64,000 nt of DNA from JAHIQC01 sp964565645 (GCA_964565645.1 CAZMFQ010000009.1:62001-126000); one strand, 5' to 3'; positions 41,679 through 51,937 are shown, numbered from the stretch's first letter. Numbers and translations are program-made. Notes: generated by a model not told the origin, from the sequence alone.

Positions 41679-42581
41679 CTACCCGCGCGACTCCTTGAAG
41701 CCCTCGCCGATCGCCTCGTGCACATCGGAGATGATGAGCAGTGCCCGCGGATCGAGCGTGTTGATGATCGACTTGAGCGCATCGATCTCGGTCCGCGACA
41801 CGACCACGAACAGCATCTCGCGGTCTTCGCCCGAGTACACGCCGCGCGCGCTGATGGCGGTACACCCCCGACCCAGGTCGTTGATGATCGCACTGGAGAT
41901 GCGCTGCGATTCCTCGGAGATGATGAACGCGGCCTTCTCGACGGACAGGCCCTCGAGCACCAGGTCGATGGTCGCGCCGGAGACGAAGATCGCGACCGCG
42001 CCATAGAGCGCGAGCTCGGGGCCGAACTTGAGGGCCGCGATGATGGTGACCACCGCGTCGGTGATGAGCATGAGTTGGCCCACGCCGAGCGGCACGCGCT
42101 TGGAGAGCAGCTGCGCGATGATGTCGGTGCCGCCGGTGTTGCCGCCCGCCTTGAACACGAGGCCGAGTCCGAGTCCGCACACCGCACCGCCGTAGAGCGC
42201 CGCGAGCAGGAAGTCATGCTCGGCGAGGTGCGGCGTGATCGGGGCGAACAGGTCGATCGCCAACGAGAGCCCGACGATGCCGTAGATCGTGCGCGCCGCG
42301 TAGCGCCAGCCGCGCGCCCGAAGCGCGAGCAGCAGCAGCGCGACGTTCATCACGAGCATCTGGATACCGATGGGCAGCGTGAGCCCGACGTCCTTGGCGG
42401 TGTAGTAGATGACGGTCGCGAGGCCGGAGACACCGCCGGCAGCGATCTTGTTCGGGATCAGGAACGCATCGAGGCCCCAACCCGTGAGCACGATGCCCAC
42501 GGTGATGAGCGTGTAGTCGCGCAGCCAGCGGTTGCGCAGGATGGCGTCGGGGCGCAGCTTGCGCGCGGCACTCGCGATCAT
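41679..42581 (-). CDS. YitT-family membrane protein
   Basis: A 300-residue protein. Five to six hydrophobic helices in residues 20-215 include the family motifs AFLIPNKIAAGGVSGLATVIYY and GGNTGGTDIIAQLL. A cytoplasmic DUF2179 domain (residues 220-300, ISEESQRISSAIINDLGRGCTAISARG) resembles small regulatory domains. The substrate of the family is not settled. Its ATG overlaps the PHP gene's stop by 4 bases. Confidence 0.88.
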   Translation of the reverse strand: MIASAARKLRPDAILRNRWLRDYTLITVGIVLTGWGLDAFLIPNKIAAGGVSGLATVIYYTAKDVGLTLPIGIQMLVMNVALLLLALRARGWRYAARTIYGIVGLSLAIDLFAPITPHLAEHDFLLAALYGGAVCGLGLGLVFKAGGNTGGTDIIAQLLSKRVPLGVGQLMLITDAVVTIIAALKFGPELALYGAVAIFVSGATIDLVLEGLSVEKAAFIISEESQRISSAIINDLGRGCTAISARGVYSGEDREMLFVVVSRTEIDALKSIINTLDPRALLIISDVHEAIGEGFKESRG

Positions 42582-43375
42582 GCGCGCTCACCCCTCGACG
42601 GCGGCTCCCACGTAGGGTCGATCCACTCCCCGCCCATGTTCAGCCGAGGACGTGCACGCCGAGCGAGCAGGTACTCGAGCACACTGCTCGCGTGGCGGTT
42701 CACGATATCGGCCTCGGTGAAGCCGGCCTCCTCGGCCACCGCGATTGCGTGGTCGAAGCGACCGACGTGCAGGTGATAGTGCGCGTCGGAGTTGATGGCG
42801 ACGTAGCAGCCCGCCTCGCGGGAAAGCCCCACGAGCTCGCGCTCCTTGTGAGAATGCTCGGCACGGCTCGACGAGGCGTGGAAGGAGTGGTCGTTGATCT
42901 CGAGGATGACGCCGTGCGCCAGTGCGGCGGCCACCACGCGTTCCAAGTGCACCGGGAACTCGGCGCTGCCGGGATGCGTCACCATGTCCACGAGCGGGTT
43001 GGCCAGGACGCGCTCGATGGCCTCGGTGTTGCGCTCGATGTCGCCGTCGTCAAAGCCGGTGAGCGGGTGGAAGCCGACGCCCACGAAGTCGAGCTTCTCG
43101 AGGACGACATCGGGCAGGTCGAGGCCGTTCTCCTCGGTAGGCGAAAGGTTCGCCTCGCAGCCTTTGAGAATGCGCACCCCGTCCATGACCGCGGGCAGCG
43201 CCTTGGAGTTCCAGAAGTACCACGGGTGCGACCCTTGCGGGACCGCGGGGCCGTGGTCGGTGATGGCGATCAGTTCGAGGCCGCCCACGACCGCCCCCCG
43301 AACCATCTCGGTGAGCGTCGAATAGGCATGCCCTGAGGCGATCGTGTGGGTGTGCAGATCGGCGAGCAGTCTCAT
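42578..43375 (-). CDS. PHP-domain phosphoesterase (YcdX-like)
   Basis: A 265-residue PHP hydrolase. The metal-binding His motifs occur in order: LADLHTHTIASGHAYST, IAITDHGPAVPQ, CEANLSP, VGFHP, MVTHPG and NSDAHYHLHVGR. YcdX-type enzymes are trinuclear zinc phosphatases; the physiological substrate is unclear. It heads a two-gene unit with the YitT protein. An extended -10 box lies 46 bases upstream. Confidence 0.85.
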   Translation of the reverse strand: MRLLADLHTHTIASGHAYSTLTEMVRGAVVGGLELIAITDHGPAVPQGSHPWYFWNSKALPAVMDGVRILKGCEANLSPTEENGLDLPDVVLEKLDFVGVGFHPLTGFDDGDIERNTEAIERVLANPLVDMVTHPGSAEFPVHLERVVAAALAHGVILEINDHSFHASSSRAEHSHKERELVGLSREAGCYVAINSDAHYHLHVGRFDHAIAVAEEAGFTEADIVNRHASSVLEYLLARRARPRLNMGGEWIDPTWEPPSRGERA

Positions 43376-43420
43376 GGGTACCTCACAGGCGGATCGGTGC
43401 GGCCGGGCGCCGCCGATAGC

Positions 43421-43429
43421 ACTCTAGCA
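43421..43429 (-). promoter_or_regulatory. Extended -10 promoter of the PHP gene
   Basis: TGCTAGAGT on the minus strand (TGn-TAGAGT). It belongs to the same promoter class as those before secA and at 25350. Confidence 0.5.
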
Positions 43430-43462
43430 GACACCCGGCATGGCCTGCGGTCGGCACGCGAA

Positions 43463-43494
43463 CGAAGGGCCCGGCGTGTCGGCCGGGCCCTTCG
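43463..43494 (-). terminator. Strong hairpin after the giant surface-protein gene
   Basis: Perfect 13-bp arms (CGAAGGGCCCGGC and its complement) with a 6-base loop, 24 bases beyond the stop codon at 43519. There is no T-tract, but the stem strength and position make it the likely terminator of the surface operon, and it also stands upstream of the PHP promoter. Confidence 0.7.
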
Positions 43495-43518
43495 AAAGCA
43501 ACTGCTCGCTGTGCGCGA

Positions 43519-46500
43519 CTAGTGCAATACGCTCGCCGCATCGTCGCGGACGCCTTGCGACAGGGCCGCCAATCCGCCCAGGTAGCGTATCTCGGAGATG
43601 AAGTCGGCCTGCGCCGCAAGCTCCGACTTGACGCCAGGGTCGAGCGAGGTGGCCGGGGTGAGCAGCAATACCGAGCCCGAGTGGCCCTGCATCACGCCAC
43701 CGCACAGGGCGTCGGCGAACCCGGTCCCGTTCGAGAGCGCGAGGTGGTCCCAGACAAGCCCGTCATCCACGCCCGTGCGTGCGACCGCGAGTGCCGTCGC
43801 ATAGCGCGTCGCCCCCTGCACGCGGGAGTTGGCGATACCGGCAGCCGCAAGCTGCCCTTCGGCCGCGGCCGGGACAGCGCCGGTGCCGCCCAGAACGACC
43901 ACGTCCGTCACGCCGACCTTCTTCATCGCTGCGATGGTCGCAGACGAAAGCCCGGTCGGGCCGCTCAGGTACAGCGGACGCCCGAACGCGGTCGAGAGCG
44001 GTGCGGCGGCGAGCGCGTCGGCGAACGACGCCCCGGTGGCCACGTAGGCCGTGCCGTCGAAGCCGCCGTGCTGCTCGGCGACCGCACGGGTCGCGATGGC
44101 AACGGCGGTGCTGTAGCGATCGGCGCCCCACAGGCGCTCGACCGAGGTGCCGGGACCGAGCGCTGAGCGGACAGCGCCCTCGACGCCGACGGACAGGGCG
44201 CTCGTGCCACCCAAGATCAGCACCTTGGTAGGCGCGAGGCGGATGAGCTCGGCGCGCGTCACCGCGGGCAGGGCATCCGTCGCAGACAACAGGATCGGTG
44301 CGTCGGTCGCGCCGGCGAGCGCCGCACCGCCCATCGCGTCAGGCCAGTTGATCCCCGACGCAAGGAGCACGGTCTGCGCTCCGTCAGGGTGAGAGGCCTT
44401 GGCGACCTGGACGGCCGTCTCATAACGATCGGCGCCGGAGAAGGTGGTCTTCTTGGTCGCCGAGACGCGGACCGTGAACGCATGCGTGCCCACCGCGGTC
44501 TCGTTGCCGGCCACATCGACCGCGCGGTACCTGAGCGTGTGAGCGTCCGTACGCGCGAAGCTCACAGCTGTGCCCTGCGTCTCGGGCCCGCCGTCGATCG
44601 ACCAGTACACGCGCGCAACACCCGAGTGGGCGTCGGTGGCGACCAGCGTGAAGTGCGCCGCATCGACCATCTCTGCGGAGTCGGGAGAGACGACCACCGC
44701 CGGTGCCGTCTTGTCGATGCGCACGGTAGCGGTCTCCGTCGCACAGCGATTGCCCGCCACGTCGAGCGCGGCGTACTCGATGGTCGTGGTTCCCTCGACA
44801 GCGACCGGGATCGACGCGTTCGCCTCGGCAACCGAACCGGCGCTTGCGGCACCGTCGGGAGCGGTCACGACCCACTCGATGCCCGCGACGCCCGAGAGCG
44901 TGTCGGTCGCCGAGAGCGTGACCGTCGCATCCGTGGTCCGCCACGCGTCCGACGCATCATCGGTCGCGATCGGAGCGGACTCGTCCACGTACACGTTCGT
45001 GGTCTTGGGCGTCTCCGTGTTGCCGAGGAGATCCACCGCACGGTAGGTCACCGTGGTGGTTCCCGGCGCACTCACCTCGAACGGGCCCTCGTAGAGCATC
45101 CATCCGCCCGAAGGAGCGGTGCGGTACTGGATGCTCGCGACGCCCGAATGGGTGTCTGTCGCACCCAGCGTCACCGTGACCGGCGTGCTCGACCAGCCCG
45201 TCACATGGGAGGCGTCCGACACCGGCGCGCTCTTGTCGATGCGCACCGTGGCGGTCTCGGTCGCACACCTGTTGCCGACCGTATCGATCGCCGAGTACTC
45301 GATGACCGTCACACCCTCGGCGGTCACGGGTACCGTCGCCGTCCCCGCCGCGACCGATCCGGAGCCGACCGTGGCGCCCGAGACGGCCCAGCGAAGCGAC
45401 TCGACGGTCGAATCGACGTCGGTGGCCGTCAGGGTGACCGTCACATCCGTCGTCACCCAACCCGCGGGAGCGTCATCGCTCACCGCCGGCGGCGCCGAAT
45501 CGAGCCAGACCGCCATCGTGTCCGGCTCCTCGGCATTGCCTACCGCATCGACGGACCAGAAGGTGACGAGCGTCTCACCGGAGGTCGAAAGCGGGAACGG
45601 ACCGTTGTACAGGGTCGCACTGCCGGACCCGAGGCGGTACCAGGTGCTCGCCACACCCGAGTGCGCATCGGACGGCGTGAGCGTCACGGTCGCCGGAGTG
45701 CTGGCCGAGCCGGGGGTGTAGGTGGCCGTCGTGGAGGGTGCGGTCTTGTCGAGCCGAACGGTCACCGTCTCGGTGGCGCAGCGATTGCCCACCGCGTCGG
45801 TGGCCGAGTATTCAACCGTTGTGGTGCCGTCGAGCGTCACGCTGAGCGGCGCGGTCGACGCGGCGAGCGCGGCGTTCGTGACGCCACCGTCCGGATCGAT
45901 GCGGCGATACGACAGCGTCGCGACACCCGAATCGGGGTCGTTCGCCGAGAGCGCGAAGTCCACATCAGCGTTGCGCCAGCCGGTCGGGGCGTCGTCGGAC
46001 ACACTCGGGGCGACATCGTCCACGAGAACCATTGTTGTCTTGGGCGCCTCGGTGTTGCCCGCGACGTCGGCGGCCCAGTAGGTGACGGTCGTGGTCCCGG
46101 TCGTCGAGACCTGGAACGCTCCCGCATAGCGGATCCACGCGCCCACGGGCGCCGTGCGATACCAGATCGAATCGACTCCCGAGAAGGGGTCGCCGGACTG
46201 AAGCGTCACGCTTACCGGCCCGGTCGTCCAGCCCGAGGTGTGCGTCGCGGTCGAGGCCGGTGTGCTCTTGTCGATGCGGACCGTCGCGGTCTCGGTCGCA
46301 CAACGGTTGCCCGCGGTATCGACCGCCGAGTACTCGATGGTGGTGGTGCCCTCGGCGGTCACGGGGACCGCAGCGGGACTCGATGCCGAGGAGCCTGCAC
46401 CGCTGCTCGCGCCTGCGAGCACCCAGTCGATGGAGGCGATACTCGAGTGCACGTCATACGCGGTGATCGTGACGGTGCTATCTGCTGTGCGCCAGGTCGT

Positions 46501-49500
46501 CGGTGCGTTGTCGGAGACGACCGGCGCCTCGGTGTCGACGGTGACCTCGCTCGCTGTCGCCGCGACATTGCCCGCGACATCGCGGGTCCACGCCGTGACG
46601 GTGTGCTTGCCCGACGGACCCGGCGAGAACGGGGCGCCCGTGTAGAGCTGGGGGGCTCCCCCGTCAACGCGATACCACACGCTCATGAGCCCCGACACGC
46701 TGTCGGACGCCACGAGCGAGACCTGCGACGGTGAAGCGATGATGCCCAGGCCCGGCGCGGTCTTGTCGATGCGCACCGTCGCCGTCTCGGTCGCGCAACG
46801 ATTGCCCGCGTCGTCGATCGCCGAGTACTCGATGGTCGTGGTGCCCTCGGCGCTGACGGCTACGGTCGCCGTATCGGTGGCCACGACGGCCACGGGAGCG
46901 CCCGGACCGTTGACCACGACATCCAGCCCGACGACGCCCGACATCGCATCGGTCGCCGTGATGGTGACGGTGGTGTCACTCGTGAGCCAGCCGCCGAGCG
47001 CGTCGTCGGTGACGGTCGGCGGGGTCGTGTCGTCGCGATCATAGGTGACCGAGACGCCCTGCAGCTCGACACCGGCGCCCGCCTCGATGCGTACGACGAT
47101 ATCGATGAAGCGAGACTTCGGAAGTGCGGACAGGTCACTGCGCTCGGAGGCACCGAACACGCGACCGAAGTAGTTGCCGCTGCCGGTCGTCCAGTCGATC
47201 GGGAGCCCATCCATGCCCAAAGCCTCTGACCAACTCAGGCCATCCCCCGACAGTCGCACGCCGAACTTGACCGCGCTCCCGGGCGAGATCGTCGCGCACT
47301 CGGAAACCAGGCGGCTCCACCCAAAGAAGCCCGCGGAATCCCCGACCGCGCGAAGCCCGACCGAAGTCCCGCTGCCTCCCAGAGTGCCGGTCTGCCGCAA
47401 GCCGGAGGTGTTGCACTGGCCCCAGTAGTCGTCGCCGGTCGCGACCACCGCGCCATCCGACCTCAGGGCGACGGTGTGCCACATGCCCGCGGACACCGCA
47501 GTGCCGTCCCTCCAGGCCGAGGTGTTGCATTGGCCATCGGCGTTGCCGCCGACCGCAAGCACGGTACCGTCCGTCTTGAGGGCGACGGTATGGTACAGAC
47601 CCGCGGACACCGCCGCAACGCCCGTCCATGACGAAGTGTTGCACTGGCCATCGCTGTTGCTGCCGGTCGCGACCACCGTGCCGTTCGTCTTGAGGGCGAC
47701 GGTGTGGCACTGGCCCGCAGACACCGCCATGACGTCCGTCCAGGCCGAGGTGTCGCACTGGCCATTGAGGCCATCGCCGATCGCGACCACCGTGCCGTCC
47801 GATTTGAGGGCGACGGTGTGGTACGCACCCGCCGACACCGCGATGACGTCAGTCCAGGCCGAGGTGTTGCACTGGCCTTGGCTGTTGCTACCGGTCGCGA
47901 CCACCGTGCCGTCCGTCTTGAGGGCGACGGTGTGGTACCTGCCCGCCGACACCGCCGTGACGTCCGTCCATGCCGAGGTGTTGCACTGGCCCAGGGTGTT
48001 GCTGCCGGTCGCGACCACCGTGCCGTCCGACCTCAGGGCGACGGTGTGCAACACGCCCGCCGACACCGCCGTGACATCCGTCCAGGCCGAGGTGTTGCAC
48101 TGGCCATCGGCGTTGCCACCGACGGCGACCACCGTACCGTCCGACTTTCGGGCGACCGTGTGGTACCCGCCCGCAGACACCGCCGTGACGTCCGGAACGG
48201 TGACACTGCCTGGCAGACGCGTGGTATTCGCCGCACCACCTACGGTCACGGCCTCACCGGTGGTGCTGGCGTTGTGCTCGAAGTCCTCCTGAAGGTCCCA
48301 CGTGAACTGCCGGTACGACCACACAGGTCTCGGCTGAAGGACCGTGATCGTCATGTCGTGAGAGGCAGCCGGAGCCACGCCGTTGGCGGCATGAATGGTC
48401 ACCGGGTAGACGCCGCCGGTCTTCTTGCCGAGAGTGCCGGACAACACGCCGGTCCCGTCGCCATTGTCAGTGAGGGAGAGTCCAGACGGCAGTGCACCGG
48501 TCACCGACAGCGCAGGCGCGGGATACCCGCTCGCCACTATCGACAGCGACGCGGGCTGCCCCGCCGTCACCGTGGCCTCGCTCGTCGCCACGATCGACGG
48601 CGCCTGCAAAACGGTCAATGTGAAGGCGTCGTTCAAGTCCCCGCCGACACCGTTGCCGGCAGAGAGCTCAAGCGGGTAGATGCCACCGGTGCCTGTGGCG
48701 GGAGTCCCCGAAAGGGTGAGCGCCGAGGTCGTCGCGCTCATGGAACCCGCGTAGGCAGTCGCAAGCCCGCTCGGAAGAACACCCGAGAGGCCGAGCGTCG
48801 GCAGCGGGTAGCCGTTCGCCGTGAAGGTCTCCGTCTGCGCGGCGCCGACCGTGAACGTCACGTCACGCGAAGTGAGCTTCTCCGGGGCATGCCGGACGTG
48901 GATCGTGAGCGTTTGGTCTGTGGGGCCGCCGATGCCGTTGTCCGCGCGTAGCACCACGGTGAAGGTGCCGCCCGGCCCGTCCGGCACACCGGCGATCGCG
49001 CCCGTGCCGTCGCCGTGGTCGACAAGCGTCAAGCCCGAAGGCGGCGCGTTCAAGTGGCCGAGCTGAGCGACCGGGAAGCCGGCGGCGGAGACTTCGAAGG
49101 AGCCGTACGCACCGGCGGTCACCGTCATCTCGGCTGCCGAGACGAAACGCGGCTTCTCGAGCACCGTCACGTTCACGGCGACAGAGGCATCGGTACCTAC
49201 ACCGTTCGCCGCGACAAGCGTCACCGGATAGCGACCGCCGTCACCCACGACAGGAGTGCCAGCGAGCGTACCGGCAGCGGTCGTCTCGGCGACGGATCCT
49301 CGGTAGGTGAACGCAAGGCTTGCGGGGACGGTGCCCGACATCGACAGCGTGGGCAGCGGCCACCCGTCCGCGGTGAAGGTCTCCGTTCGAGCCGCGCCCA
49401 CCGTGAACGTCACGTCACGTGCGGTGAACTTCTCGGGGGAATGCGTCACGTTCACCGTTGCGGTGCTTGTGACGCCGTCGAACACGGCCGAGACGACCGA

Positions 49501-50823
49501 AGGGCCGCCCGCCGCACCGGCGTGGAACGTGGAGCCAGCCGCTGCCGCTGACCACGATGCCGTCGTCGGTGAGGTCGTTCCGTAGGTTCCGCCCCCGAAG
49601 CCCACGCTCATGCCCTCGACGGGCGGTGCGTGGCCGGCGGTGGTGATGCGCGAAGTGAGCGTGGTGGTGCCGCCGGCGGGGATGGTGGTCTGCGCCGAGG
49701 AGACAGTGAGCGGGATCCACGGCGTCGCATCCGCACTGCCGGTGACCTTCGCGGTCGCGGCAGGCAGACTCGGATCCCCGCTTGCGGCCCACCAGTTGTA
49801 CTCAAGATTCGGTGTGCCGGAGAAGCCGTGCGCTATCGACACCTCATCCGCGCTCGCGCCGACGATCCTGCAGTCGTGGACCGTCCAACCGCTGCCGAGG
49901 AACAGCGCGCCTCCTTGATCCGGCCCGTGCGTACCATCGCTCGTCACGATGTTCCCCACCAGGGTCGAACCCGTGAGCGTCGCGCCACCGCTTCCGGCGT
50001 TCGCGTAGATGGCACCGCCCTGACCGGCGGTGACGGTCGTGCCATCGGAGGTGTTGTTGGTGAACGTGCATCCAGAGGCCGATACGCTGCCCGCCCCGGA
50101 ATCCGAGATGAAGATGGCGCCGCCCACGCCCTTGGCGGAGTTGCCGTCGAAGGTGCAGCGGGTCAGCGTCAGCGCGACATCGTTGCCGAGCGCGAGCGCA
50201 CCACCGGGGGCGGTGATCGCCTCGGTGGCGGAGTTGTCGGCAAGGGTGCAATCCGTCAGTTCGAGCACGGTGATCCCGAGCGCGCCGCCCGCACGTATCG
50301 CGCCGCCGCCGCGTGTGTCCTCGACGTTCCCCTGCGAGAGCGTGATGTTCGCGAGCCGAAGTCCCGGCGAGACCGTCGGTGCGGAAGCCACATCGAAGAT
50401 GCGGTCGCGTCGCGGCACGAATCGGTCGGCGCTGATGGTCGAGCCGGCGCCCACGATCGTGATCGACGCACTGACATCGAGCGAGCCGCCATACACAGCC
50501 CCGAGATGAGGCGGGAGGCTCACGAGCGCGTCCGGACCGGCGAGTTGGTAGAAGCCCGGCGCCAGTACGATGGTGGTCGGCACCACCTCGCCATTGGCGG
50601 CCATGACCGCCTCGCGAAGCGAGATGCCGGTCGCACCCGGCGAAAGCGCCAGCGTCGAGGCATTCGTGGTGTCGCCGTCGACCAGGTCGCTGTAGTCCGC
50701 CACCGTGATCGTCGCAGCCGAGGCGATCGCCGGGGCGGCAACCAGAAGGGCGACAACAAGGCCCAACAGCACCGCGCACGCCTTCGCGCGTCGCATCCGT
50801 CGCATCTTCTCGCGTGCTGTCAC
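43519..50823 (-). CDS. Giant mosaic cell-wall-binding surface protein (CWB2, RCC1, Ig-like)
   Basis: A 2,434-residue secreted protein. A signal peptide (ACAVLLGLVVALLVAAPAIA) is followed by a CSLREA-like parallel beta-helix (ISLREAVMAANGE; residues about 30-350), Ig-like domains of the He_PIG type (LPSGL...GTP; about 350-870), seven RCC1-like repeats (about 880-1145), a spacer domain, five paired Ig-like units each with GNRCATETATVRIDK (about 1280-2110), and three C-terminal CWB2 repeats (ADRYETAV, ADRYSTAV, ATRYATAL). CWB2 repeats bind wall polymers, so this is likely a surface layer or adhesive protein. The GTG at 50823 is set by GGGAGG 8 bases upstream. It closes the tail-collar operon. 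Confidence 0.88.
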   Translation of the reverse strand: MTAREKMRRMRRAKACAVLLGLVVALLVAAPAIASAATITVADYSDLVDGDTTNASTLALSPGATGISLREAVMAANGEVVPTTIVLAPGFYQLAGPDALVSLPPHLGAVYGGSLDVSASITIVGAGSTISADRFVPRRDRIFDVASAPTVSPGLRLANITLSQGNVEDTRGGGAIRAGGALGITVLELTDCTLADNSATEAITAPGGALALGNDVALTLTRCTFDGNSAKGVGGAIFISDSGAGSVSASGCTFTNNTSDGTTVTAGQGGAIYANAGSGGATLTGSTLVGNIVTSDGTHGPDQGGALFLGSGWTVHDCRIVGASADEVSIAHGFSGTPNLEYNWWAASGDPSLPAATAKVTGSADATPWIPLTVSSAQTTIPAGGTTTLTSRITTAGHAPPVEGMSVGFGGGTYGTTSPTTASWSAAAAGSTFHAGAAGGPSVVSAVFDGVTSTATVNVTHSPEKFTARDVTFTVGAARTETFTADGWPLPTLSMSGTVPASLAFTYRGSVAETTAAGTLAGTPVVGDGGRYPVTLVAANGVGTDASVAVNVTVLEKPRFVSAAEMTVTAGAYGSFEVSAAGFPVAQLGHLNAPPSGLTLVDHGDGTGAIAGVPDGPGGTFTVVLRADNGIGGPTDQTLTIHVRHAPEKLTSRDVTFTVGAAQTETFTANGYPLPTLGLSGVLPSGLATAYAGSMSATTSALTLSGTPATGTGGIYPLELSAGNGVGGDLNDAFTLTVLQAPSIVATSEATVTAGQPASLSIVASGYPAPALSVTGALPSGLSLTDNGDGTGVLSGTLGKKTGGVYPVTIHAANGVAPAASHDMTITVLQPRPVWSYRQFTWDLQEDFEHNASTTGEAVTVGGAANTTRLPGSVTVPDVTAVSAGGYHTVARKSDGTVVAVGGNADGQCNTSAWTDVTAVSAGVLHTVALRSDGTVVATGSNTLGQCNTSAWTDVTAVSAGRYHTVALKTDGTVVATGSNSQGQCNTSAWTDVIAVSAGAYHTVALKSDGTVVAIGDGLNGQCDTSAWTDVMAVSAGQCHTVALKTNGTVVATGSNSDGQCNTSSWTGVAAVSAGLYHTVALKTDGTVLAVGGNADGQCNTSAWRDGTAVSAGMWHTVALRSDGAVVATGDDYWGQCNTSGLRQTGTLGGSGTSVGLRAVGDSAGFFGWSRLVSECATISPGSAVKFGVRLSGDGLSWSEALGMDGLPIDWTTGSGNYFGRVFGASERSDLSALPKSRFIDIVVRIEAGAGVELQGVSVTYDRDDTTPPTVTDDALGGWLTSDTTVTITATDAMSGVVGLDVVVNGPGAPVAVVATDTATVAVSAEGTTTIEYSAIDDAGNRCATETATVRIDKTAPGLGIIASPSQVSLVASDSVSGLMSVWYRVDGGAPQLYTGAPFSPGPSGKHTVTAWTRDVAGNVAATASEVTVDTEAPVVSDNAPTTWRTADSTVTITAYDVHSSIASIDWVLAGASSGAGSSASSPAAVPVTAEGTTTIEYSAVDTAGNRCATETATVRIDKSTPASTATHTSGWTTGPVSVTLQSGDPFSGVDSIWYRTAPVGAWIRYAGAFQVSTTGTTTVTYWAADVAGNTEAPKTTMVLVDDVAPSVSDDAPTGWRNADVDFALSANDPDSGVATLSYRRIDPDGGVTNAALAASTAPLSVTLDGTTTVEYSATDAVGNRCATETVTVRLDKTAPSTTATYTPGSASTPATVTLTPSDAHSGVASTWYRLGSGSATLYNGPFPLSTSGETLVTFWSVDAVGNAEEPDTMAVWLDSAPPAVSDDAPAGWVTTDVTVTLTATDVDSTVESLRWAVSGATVGSGSVAAGTATVPVTAEGVTVIEYSAIDTVGNRCATETATVRIDKSAPVSDASHVTGWSSTPVTVTLGATDTHSGVASIQYRTAPSGGWMLYEGPFEVSAPGTTTVTYRAVDLLGNTETPKTTNVYVDESAPIATDDASDAWRTTDATVTLSATDTLSGVAGIEWVVTAPDGAASAGSVAEANASIPVAVEGTTTIEYAALDVAGNRCATETATVRIDKTAPAVVVSPDSAEMVDAAHFTLVATDAHSGVARVYWSIDGGPETQGTAVSFARTDAHTLRYRAVDVAGNETAVGTHAFTVRVSATKKTTFSGADRYETAVQVAKASHPDGAQTVLLASGINWPDAMGGAALAGATDAPILLSATDALPAVTRAELIRLAPTKVLILGGTSALSVGVEGAVRSALGPGTSVERLWGADRYSTAVAIATRAVAEQHGGFDGTAYVATGASFADALAAAPLSTAFGRPLYLSGPTGLSSATIAAMKKVGVTDVVVLGGTGAVPAAAEGQLAAAGIANSRVQGATRYATALAVARTGVDDGLVWDHLALSNGTGFADALCGGVMQGHSGSVLLLTPATSLDPGVKSELAAQADFISEIRYLGGLAALSQGVRDDAASVLH
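47395..48192 (-). repeat. Seven tandem 114-bp RCC1-type coding repeats
   Basis: Exactly seven 38-codon units, each with the pattern AVSAG-x2-HTVA-x2-SDGTVVATG followed by GQCNTSAW. Some units are nearly identical at the DNA level, so this array can expand or contract by recombination. The last unit is the most diverged. The Trp-Asp-Val edge links one blade to the next; seven units fit a closed seven-bladed beta-propeller. Confidence 0.9.
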
Positions 50824-50878
50824 GTGCGGTTCCTCCCAAGTCGGCAATCGTACGACTCGCGTGTCATGGTGGCTCGCG

Positions 50879-51409
50879 CTAGGTGCGCGGCGGGAACACC
50901 CCTTGAAGCGCGATACAGAAGTAGAACGTCAGATAGGGCTGCATGTTGTTGTGCGGCTGATCGCCGCCCGCGGGCGACAGGGCTTTGTCACTCATCGCCG
51001 CGAGCGGCGCGCCCGAGCCGCTCGCATAGAGTTCCTGGCCCGGCATCGTGGAGGCACTGCCCCACAGCGCTGCCTTCGGGTCTATGGCCTCGCCATCGGC
51101 GCCCGCACGCATCGCGTGGCTGTGGGCCGGGATCTCGGACTCCAGCAGGGACACCGTCTCTGATCCGCCGGTCTCGCCCAGGTCATGCAGCGAGAGCCCC
51201 GGTCCCTGACCGGGGTGCATCGGTGCGCGACCCTGCAGGTCGGGCAGCGCGAAGTTGCTCTTGCCGTTTCCGCCGTACGTGGTGCCCAGCAGCGAGAACA
51301 GCGCGGTGTTCTGCGAGATCGGCAGGAGTTGGCCGTCACACCACGCCCAGCCCTTGGGTGCGAAGTTGAACGGGAAGATGCGGATCTCTGCGACAAACGG
51401 GTCGGCCAT
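50879..51409 (-). CDS. Tail-collar domain protein (third paralogue)
   Basis: A 176-residue protein of the phage tail-collar/microcystin-dependent protein family. Family marks are VAEIRIFPFNFAPKGWAWCD, GQLLPISQNTALFSLLGTTYG, FALPDLQGRAP and the end CIALQGVFP. It is clearly paralogous to the next two genes. No phage structural genes are nearby, so it is probably a cellular, secreted or surface protein of unknown function. It lies 55 bases before the giant protein gene. Confidence 0.85.
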   Translation of the reverse strand: MADPFVAEIRIFPFNFAPKGWAWCDGQLLPISQNTALFSLLGTTYGGNGKSNFALPDLQGRAPMHPGQGPGLSLHDLGETGGSETVSLLESEIPAHSHAMRAGADGEAIDPKAALWGSASTMPGQELYASGSGAPLAAMSDKALSPAGGDQPHNNMQPYLTFYFCIALQGVFPPRT

Positions 51410-51427
51410 GGTTTCGTCGTCCCCCTC

Positions 51428-51928
51428 TTACGTCGGGCTCGGGAAGATGCCCTGCAGGGCGATACAGAAGCTGATCGTGAGAAACGGCTGCATGTTGAGA
51501 TGCGCCTGATTGCCCCCTACGTTCGCGACAGCCGCAGCACTCATCGCCACAAGCGCTTCGGGGTCGCCATAGACCGCGGCCGGCGCCGTCGCGAATGCAT
51601 TGTTCACCGAAGTCGTGGCATCGGCCGTCGTGGCACGTGCGTTGACCGCATGCACGTGTGTGGGTTCCTCGCTGACCAAGAGCGTATGAACCGTCTCGCC
51701 ACCGCGCTCGCCGAGCGTGTGAGCCGAGCCCACGTGGATGGGCGTTCGGCCACGCAGATCCGGCAAGGCGAAGTTCACGCGCCCGTCTCCGCCGAACGTG
51801 GTGCCCAGCAGCGAGAACAGGCCTTGGTTCTGGTTGATGGGCAGCAGCTGCCCGTTGCACAGTGCCCAGCCCTTGGGTGCGAACACGAATGACATCATGC
51901 GGATCTCTGAGAGGAACGGCTCAGCCAT
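51428..51928 (-). CDS. Tail-collar domain protein (second paralogue)
   Basis: A 166-residue paralogue: AEPFLSEIRMMSFVFAPKGW, CNGQLLPINQNQGLFSLLGTT, FALPDLRGRTPIHVG, ending CIALQGIFPSPT. Its middle segment (residues 85-125) is the variable part among the three copies. It stands 9 bases after the first paralogue and 18 bases before the third. Confidence 0.85.
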   Translation of the reverse strand: MAEPFLSEIRMMSFVFAPKGWALCNGQLLPINQNQGLFSLLGTTFGGDGRVNFALPDLRGRTPIHVGSAHTLGERGGETVHTLLVSEEPTHVHAVNARATTADATTSVNNAFATAPAAVYGDPEALVAMSAAAVANVGGNQAHLNMQPFLTISFCIALQGIFPSPT

Positions 51929-51937
51929 GTCGGTCTC

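Noticed and set aside
44389..46734. A 781-codon open frame antisense to the giant surface protein
   Set aside because: It mirrors the repetitive GNRCATETATVRIDK modules on the other strand. The repeats explain its length, and no recognisable fold is present.
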